Source of the DNA: Pseudomonadota bacterium
Lineage (GTDB): Bacteria; Pseudomonadota; Gammaproteobacteria; Steroidobacterales; Steroidobacteraceae
NCBI GenBank assembly: GCA_021850555.1
Contig: JAJZLX010000340.1
Coordinates: forward strand, 1 to 10,597
Length of the DNA: 10,597 nt
Direction of reading: 5' to 3'
Positions within the stretch are counted from its first letter, which is position 1; every line of letters begins with the position of its first letter. Shown here piece by piece: positions 7,801 to 10,597 of this stretch. The position numbers and the translations under genes are program-made. The notes below the pieces were generated by a model. It did no database searches and was not told the origin of the DNA. It was given only the letters and a program-made list of their open reading frames with translations.

Positions 7801-8450
7801 GCGACGGCTGGGCGTATGACATCGGTTCCGGCGGTCTCGATCACGTTTTGGCCAGCGGCCGTGATGTCAACATCCTGGTGCTCGACACGGAGGTCTATTC
7901 AAACACCGGCGGTCAGGCGTCGAAGGCAACGCCGCTCGGGGCGGTCGCCGGGTTTGCCGCTGCCGGGAAACGTATCGCCCGGCGCGATCTGGCGCTGCAG
8001 GCGATCGCCTATGGCAATGTCTACGTTGCGCAGGTCGCCATGGGTGCAAATCCTCAGCACACATTGCTGGCTCTGCGCGAGGCGGAGGCTTATCCGGGTA
8101 CCGCGCTGATTCTGGCGTACAGTCATTGCATTGCGCACGGCTTCGATCTGCGATACGGGATGCGCCAGCAGGATCTGGCCGCCGCGAGCGGCTATTGGCC
8201 ACTGTTCCGGTTCAATCCCGCGATGCGATCGATCGAGGAGCGCCCGTTCCGTCTCGACTCGGCTCGACCGACAGTGCCCTTCAAGAACTACGCATACAAT
8301 GAGCTGCGCTATCGGGCGCTCGCCGCGTCGGATCCGCACGCCGCCGCAGCGCTGCTCACGCAGGCGCAGCAGGTCGTCACGGAAAAGTACCGCCAGTACG
8401 AGGAGCTCGCCTGCCGGGGCGGACAGCGCTTTCACCCGGCGGCACGATAA
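4830..8450 (+). CDS. nifJ: Pyruvate:ferredoxin (flavodoxin) oxidoreductase, single-chain homodimer type
   Basis: The 1,206-residue chain has the full length and domain order of the homodimeric enzyme, which interconverts pyruvate plus CoA with acetyl-CoA plus CO2 using thiamine diphosphate and Fe-S clusters. Domain I (about 22-260) has YPITPSSPM (43-50), Glu78 in QSEGG, and Arg128 in the HVAARAV stretch, matching active-site residues of known enzymes. Domain II is about 275-405. Domain III (about 435-645) includes GADGTVSANKNTIKI and YDSHKSG. The ferredoxin domain has Cys711-714-717-721 and Cys767-770-773-777. The thiamine diphosphate domain holds the proximal-cluster ligands Cys841, Cys844, Cys869 and Cys1100, the GDGWAYDIG motif (991-999), and SNTGGQ. 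Every expected cofactor ligand is present, so it should be active. It follows the NADPH flavoprotein gene with a four-base overlap. Substrate is inferred to be pyruvate; a different 2-oxoacid cannot be excluded. The symbol follows family usage; no nitrogen-fixation genes are in view. Confidence 0.96.
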   Translation: MSAAMSVPSSKFPSEAQSADTLDGNAAVVHVAYRLNEVCAIYPITPSSPMAELADQWAARKIANIWGSIPVVQEMQSEGGAAGAVHGALQSGALTTTFTSSQGLLLMIPNMYKIAGELTPTVFHVAARAVATQALSIFGDHSDVMAARTTGFALLSSASVQEAHDTALIAQAATLESRVPFLHFFDGFRVSHEMSKIALLSEAHMRAMIDPQLVRAHRARALNPEHAFIRGAAHNPDTFFQARETVNPYYARVPAIVQAAMDRFAAFTGRAYRLFEYEGAQDAERVIVAMGCGAETAAETAAYLRRESGARVGVLKVRLFRPFAAEQFLAALPQSCRAIAVIEQTKEPGAPGEPLYLDVVTILAQAFATGKRMPMPRVIGGRYGLGSKNFSPAQAKAVFDELQKAGARTGFTVGIEDDVGHTSLAVEAGFSIEGDDVVRALFFGLGADGTVSANKNTIKILAGEPGRHAQGYFVYDSHKSGAQTISYLRYAQRPIRAPYLIESAHVIACHQQSFLERIDVLASLLPGGTFLLNTAYGPEAVWDHLPSRVQRQMITKKARLFVIDASGVARASGLGGRINTVLQTCFFAISGALPAPQARVCIKRAIEKSYGGKGAEVLRSNFAAVDQALAQLFEVKIPTTVADTPEVTTLVPVSAPAFVRQVTECMLHGLGAGDDLRVSQLPPDGTWPSGTAAFEKRNIADRVASWEPELCIQCGQCGFACPHSVIRSKYFHEGALREAPPGFKSAPVNSRGNPEVRFTLAVYERDCTGCGICFEVCPGFDREQSGRRAIELVINAQDLSLGCATLAFFESLPVNDRACIDFSNVRGVQFLQPLFEFSGACAGCGETPYLKVLSQLFGDRLQIANATGCSSIYGGNLPVTPWTKDAGGRGPAWSNSLFEDNAEFGLGFRLAVDQHLELARRLLRSLAPRVGEQLAQALIDAPQRRESELRAQRDRLAALKVKLEDMDDERARDLLSVADHLVRRSIWIVGGDGWAYDIGSGGLDHVLASGRDVNILVLDTEVYSNTGGQASKATPLGAVAGFAAAGKRIARRDLALQAIAYGNVYVAQVAMGANPQHTLLALREAEAYPGTALILAYSHCIAHGFDLRYGMRQQDLAAASGYWPLFRFNPAMRSIEERPFRLDSARPTVPFKNYAYNELRYRALAASDPHAAAALLTQAQQVVTEKYRQYEELACRGGQRFHPAAR

Positions 8451-8621
8451 CGAGTCGACGCCCGCAGTAAGGAGCCACGGGTGCATTCGACGGTCTCCGA
8501 CCGGGGGAGCGGGAGATAGCCTGAGGAATATCGAATGTAATCAATCCGGTATGTCGGCGCCGTAGGGACGCCTGTGCGCGCCGATGCGGTGTTGAACCGC
8601 TCGCATGGCCGCTGCGGTCCG

Positions 8622-8650
8622 TTGCTGCCCAAAGCGTAAGCTGCCAAAAT
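8622..8650 (+). promoter_or_regulatory. Weak candidate promoter for hpnI
   Basis: TTGCTG and CAAAAT are spaced by 17 bases. The first matches three of six consensus -35 bases and the second four of six consensus -10 bases. Position upstream of the leader hairpins is suitable, but a match this weak arises often by chance. Confidence 0.2.
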
Positions 8651-8666
8651 GAGGTTTAGTTGGGGA

Positions 8667-8696
8667 GACACACGGTCGTCTTGGGACGAGCGTGTC
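8667..8696 (+). repeat. Interrupted inverted repeat in the hpnI leader
   Basis: Outer arms GACAC and GTGTC and inner arms TCGTC and GACGA can pair around a TTGG loop, with a small unpaired internal bulge (four bases on one side, two on the other). It is directly followed by the perfect palindrome at 8698-8713. It might fold in the transcript leader. Confidence 0.4.
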
Positions 8697-8697
8697 A

Positions 8698-8713
8698 CCG
8701 CGGCTAGCCGCGG
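8698..8713. repeat. Perfect 16-base palindrome upstream of hpnI
   Basis: CCGCGGCTAGCCGCGG is identical on both strands. It ends 29 bases before the chosen hpnI start. As RNA it would give a six-base GC stem with a CUAG loop; as DNA it could be a dimer-binding operator. There is no following T-run, so it is not a classic terminator. Confidence 0.55.
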
Positions 8714-8742
8714 GGGATTTGAATAGCAGACCGGCCACCGAG

Positions 8743-9900
8743 ATGTCTATGCCCCAGAGCACTGCGCTGATAACGTATATTGGATTTGCCTGCCTGTTTG
8801 CAGCGGCCTGCTACGGCACGCTGGCGGTGATCGCCGTGCTGGTCTGGCAACGGCGCGCGCAGCACGATCGCGTATGGCCGCTCCCGGCGGTCTCAGTGCT
8901 CAAGCCGTTGTGCGGCACGGAGCCGGGGCTGTATGACAACCTGCGCTCGTTCTGCCGGCAGGACTTCAAGGAATTCCAGCTCGTGTTCGGTGTGTCGGAC
9001 GGCAATGATGCGGCTCTGGAGGCGGTGCGGCGGCTACGCACAGAATTCCCGGCGCTTCCGATCGAGGTCGTGACCGATGCACGACAGCATGGCAGCAACT
9101 GCAAGATCAGCAATCTGATCAACATGATCGCGCGGGCCCGGCACGATGTGCTCGTGATGGCCGACAGCGACGCGTTCGTCGGGCCGGATTATCTGAGCGT
9201 CGTCACCGCGCCGCTGCGCGACGAGGCCGTGGGACTGGTAACGACGTTGTACCGTGCCGTGCCCACGCGGACGGTGTATTCGCGGCTCGGAGCGATGTAC
9301 ATCAATGAGTGGTACATGCCTTCGGTGCTGGTCGCGTGGCTGTTTGGATATCAGGGCTATGTCTCGGGTCAGACGCTGTGCATGCGGCGCGACACCCTGC
9401 GGGCGATCGGCGGACTCGAGGCCATCGCGAACCATCTTGCCGACGATCACCAGATGGGCGCGCGGGTGCACGCCCTGGCAAAGCGAGTCGTGCTCTCGGC
9501 ATACATGCCGAGCGCCGTGTGCCACGAACCGAGCTTCCAGTCCCTGATGGGACATGAAGTGCGCTGGATGCGCACGCTGCACGTGCTGCGTCCCCGTTCG
9601 TTTCCATTCATCTTCTTCAGTTTCAACGTGCCGCTGGCGCTGTTTGGTCTGGCGCTGACCCACTCGTCCGCCCCGCTCGTGTGGGCGCTCTTTGGCGTCG
9701 CCGTGGTGACTCGCCTGGCGTTGCACCTGACCCACCGTCTGCGGCGGGAGTCGTCGATAATTGCTGATCTGTGGCTCATTCCCTGCCGGGACCTGCTGCT
9801 CTGTTGGGTCTGGTGCAAGAGCCTGTTCACCTCGCGCATCACCTGGCGCGGCAACACGTTCGACGTGGATGCCGAGGGGGTCATGCGCCGGCTCTCTTGA
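8743..9900 (+). CDS. hpnI: Hopanoid-associated glycosyltransferase HpnI
   Basis: This 385-residue membrane-bound glycosyltransferase belongs to the ceramide-glucosyltransferase-like (GT21) group. HpnI proteins are known to add N-acetylglucosamine to bacteriohopanetetrol in building composite hopanoids. An N-terminal membrane helix (about 9-35) precedes the catalytic domain, which has VSVLKPLCG (50-58), the first Asp in GVSDGND (Asp86), the DSD metal-binding motif (141-143), SGQTLCMRR (208-216), the catalytic-base region LADDHQMG (232-239), and HEVRW (271-275). That last motif is (Q/R)xxRW in the family, so His replaces Gln/Arg. Hydrophobic segments at about 285-305, 310-327 and 338-358 anchor the C-terminus. 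The frame is open back to a GTG at 8692, but that adds residues encoded by the palindrome. The Met at 8743 directly before the hydrophobic N-terminus is preferred, with Met at 8749 an alternative. hpnL follows after about 60 bases, in keeping with a hopanoid operon. Confidence 0.9.
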   Translation: MSMPQSTALITYIGFACLFAAACYGTLAVIAVLVWQRRAQHDRVWPLPAVSVLKPLCGTEPGLYDNLRSFCRQDFKEFQLVFGVSDGNDAALEAVRRLRTEFPALPIEVVTDARQHGSNCKISNLINMIARARHDVLVMADSDAFVGPDYLSVVTAPLRDEAVGLVTTLYRAVPTRTVYSRLGAMYINEWYMPSVLVAWLFGYQGYVSGQTLCMRRDTLRAIGGLEAIANHLADDHQMGARVHALAKRVVLSAYMPSAVCHEPSFQSLMGHEVRWMRTLHVLRPRSFPFIFFSFNVPLALFGLALTHSSAPLVWALFGVAVVTRLALHLTHRLRRESSIIADLWLIPCRDLLLCWVWCKSLFTSRITWRGNTFDVDAEGVMRRLS

Positions 9901-9950
9901 GGCTCGATTGCGCGTTGCGCTTTGTCCATAATGTAGTGCAATCTGCGCGC

Positions 9951-9954
9951 GAGG
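9951..9954 (+). promoter_or_regulatory. Ribosome binding site pointing to a CTG start for hpnL
   Basis: GAGG ends seven bases before the in-frame CTG at 9962. No ATG, GTG or TTG occurs between the upstream in-frame stop (TAA at 9929-9931) and this CTG. The spacing and the fit of the resulting N-terminus make the CTG the most likely initiation codon. Confidence 0.5.
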
Positions 9955-9961
9955 ACGGCTT

Positions 9962-10597
9962 CTGAAAATCGCTGGATATATTGGCGGGTTGCTGGGGCTC
10001 GCTCTGCTTATTGGGCTATTCGTGCATGCGGACCTCGGCGCCATGGCGCACACCTGGGAGGTCGCCGGCTGGAGACTGCTGTGGCTGGTGCCGTACCGTG
10101 CCGGCTACTTTCTACTCTACGCGATCGGCTGGCGCGCGTTGCTGCGCGACTGTGACCCCGAGCCGCGCGCCGGGTTCGGCTACGTGTACTGGGTGACGAC
10201 CATCCGGGATGCGATCGATCGTCTGCTGCCCGTGGCGAGCGTCGGAGGCGGTGTGGTGGCGGTTCGCCTGATGCGCTGGCGCAAGCTGCCGGCCACCGCG
10301 GTCGTGGTCAGCGTCATTCTCGAGATTCTCCTGACGCTGTTCGTCGTATATGTCTTCACCGCCATCGGGTTGCTCCTGTTGCTGCATATGCATGCGTCGG
10401 GACGCTCGTTCGACGCTCTGCAGCTGGTCTTCCTCGCCAGCCTGCCGTTTCCGCTGGTGCTGGTTCTGGTGCTGCGCCGGGGCTCGGTGTTCAAACGATT
10501 GCATGGACTGCTGCGACCCATCGTCGGCAAGCGCCTGCTGGCCGAAGGGGCCGCATCGCTCGATGCGGAACTGCAGGCCGCGCTGCGCAGGACCTGG
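9962..10597 (+). CDS. hpnL: HpnL-like hopanoid-associated integral membrane protein, 3' end cut by the window edge
   Basis: The frame runs open for 212 codons from the CTG at 9962 to the last base. It encodes a very hydrophobic protein beginning KIAGYIGGLLGLALLIGLF, followed by VHADLGAM, a second hydrophobic segment around LLWLVPYRAGYFLLYAIGW, and the stretch YVYWVTTIRDAIDRLLPVAS. Next come VGGGVVAVRLMRWR and further helices around VVSVILEILLTLFVVYVF and LVFLASLPFPLVLVLVL. The pattern matches HpnL, a member of the flippase-like/lysylphosphatidylglycerol-synthase membrane family found in hopanoid gene clusters. Its exact role is unproven; transport or handling of modified hopanoids is the usual guess. 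Perhaps a third of the protein lies beyond the edge. The start is odd: the only normal starts in frame are a TTG at 9989, inside the first helix, and an ATG at 10043, after it. It lies about 60 bases after hpnI and is probably cotranscribed. Confidence 0.85.
   Translation, partial: MKIAGYIGGLLGLALLIGLFVHADLGAMAHTWEVAGWRLLWLVPYRAGYFLLYAIGWRALLRDCDPEPRAGFGYVYWVTTIRDAIDRLLPVASVGGGVVAVRLMRWRKLPATAVVVSVILEILLTLFVVYVFTAIGLLLLLHMHASGRSFDALQLVFLASLPFPLVLVLVLRRGSVFKRLHGLLRPIVGKRLLAEGAASLDAELQAALRRTW

Larger units (their letters stand above)
8451..8742. other. Intergenic leader region between the pyruvate oxidoreductase gene and hpnI
   Basis: Nearly 300 bases hold no credible gene. A five-base stem (CGGTC-TCC-GACCG, 8491-8503) follows the pyruvate oxidoreductase gene but has no T-run, so a terminator there is doubtful. 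A weak sigma-70-like pair may occur further on, at 8622-8627 and 8645-8650, and two adjacent inverted repeats at 8667-8713 sit in the presumed leader of hpnI. The gap and these elements suggest hpnI is transcribed separately from the oxidoreductase operon. Confidence 0.5.

Noticed and set aside
6468..7844. A 458-codon open frame on the minus strand
   Set aside because: It is antisense to the ferredoxin and thiamine diphosphate domains of the pyruvate oxidoreductase and has no recognisable family features.
8491..8503. Intrinsic terminator after the pyruvate oxidoreductase gene
   Set aside because: The five-base stem CGGTC-TCC-GACCG is followed by GGGGGAGCGGG rather than a T-run, so termination is not supported.
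9034..10053. A 339-codon open frame on the minus strand
   Set aside because: It is antisense to hpnI and the start of hpnL, and the composition is rich in His, Arg and Gln as expected for a shadow frame.

Overview
The window is GC-rich DNA from a bacterium, most likely a hopanoid-producing proteobacterium. That guess rests on two genes at the right end that match the hopanoid glycosyltransferase HpnI and the membrane protein HpnL, on the proteobacterial look of the response regulator and universal stress protein, and on the high GC at third codon positions. I cannot name a species.

Layout, left to right. Bases 1-345 (+) hold the 3' part of a small multi-pass membrane protein, cut by the window edge. 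After a 272-base gap, 618-1328 (+) encodes an OmpR/PhoB-type response regulator whose receiver domain lacks the conserved lysine and the proline after it. Bases 1453-1976 (-) hold the decayed remains of a phosphoribosyltransferase, readable only by joining all three minus frames. Bases 2026-2475 (-) encode an intact ATP-binding-type universal stress protein. Bases 2476-3174 have no intact gene, but 2739-3000 (-) carries what looks like a frameshifted CBS-domain remnant. The minus strand between 1.45 and 3.0 kb therefore reads as an eroding stress gene cluster with one survivor.

The centre of the window is a two-gene operon on the plus strand. The first gene, 3175-4833, is a GltD-like FAD/NADPH iron-sulfur oxidoreductase with a C-terminal two-cluster ferredoxin domain. 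The second, 4830-8450, is a complete homodimer-type pyruvate:ferredoxin (flavodoxin) oxidoreductase of about 1,206 residues. They overlap by four bases (GTGA) and should be translationally coupled. Together they could form a self-contained module linking pyruvate/acetyl-CoA/CO2 to NADP(H) through Fe-S clusters, with no separate ferredoxin gene nearby.

The right end is a hopanoid side-chain/trafficking segment: hpnI at 8743-9900 (+), preceded by a leader with two adjacent inverted repeats, then hpnL from about 9962 to the window end (+). hpnL is truncated by the edge and appears to start at a CTG codon behind a good Shine-Dalgarno sequence.

No tRNA, rRNA, CRISPR array, insertion sequence or phage gene was seen.
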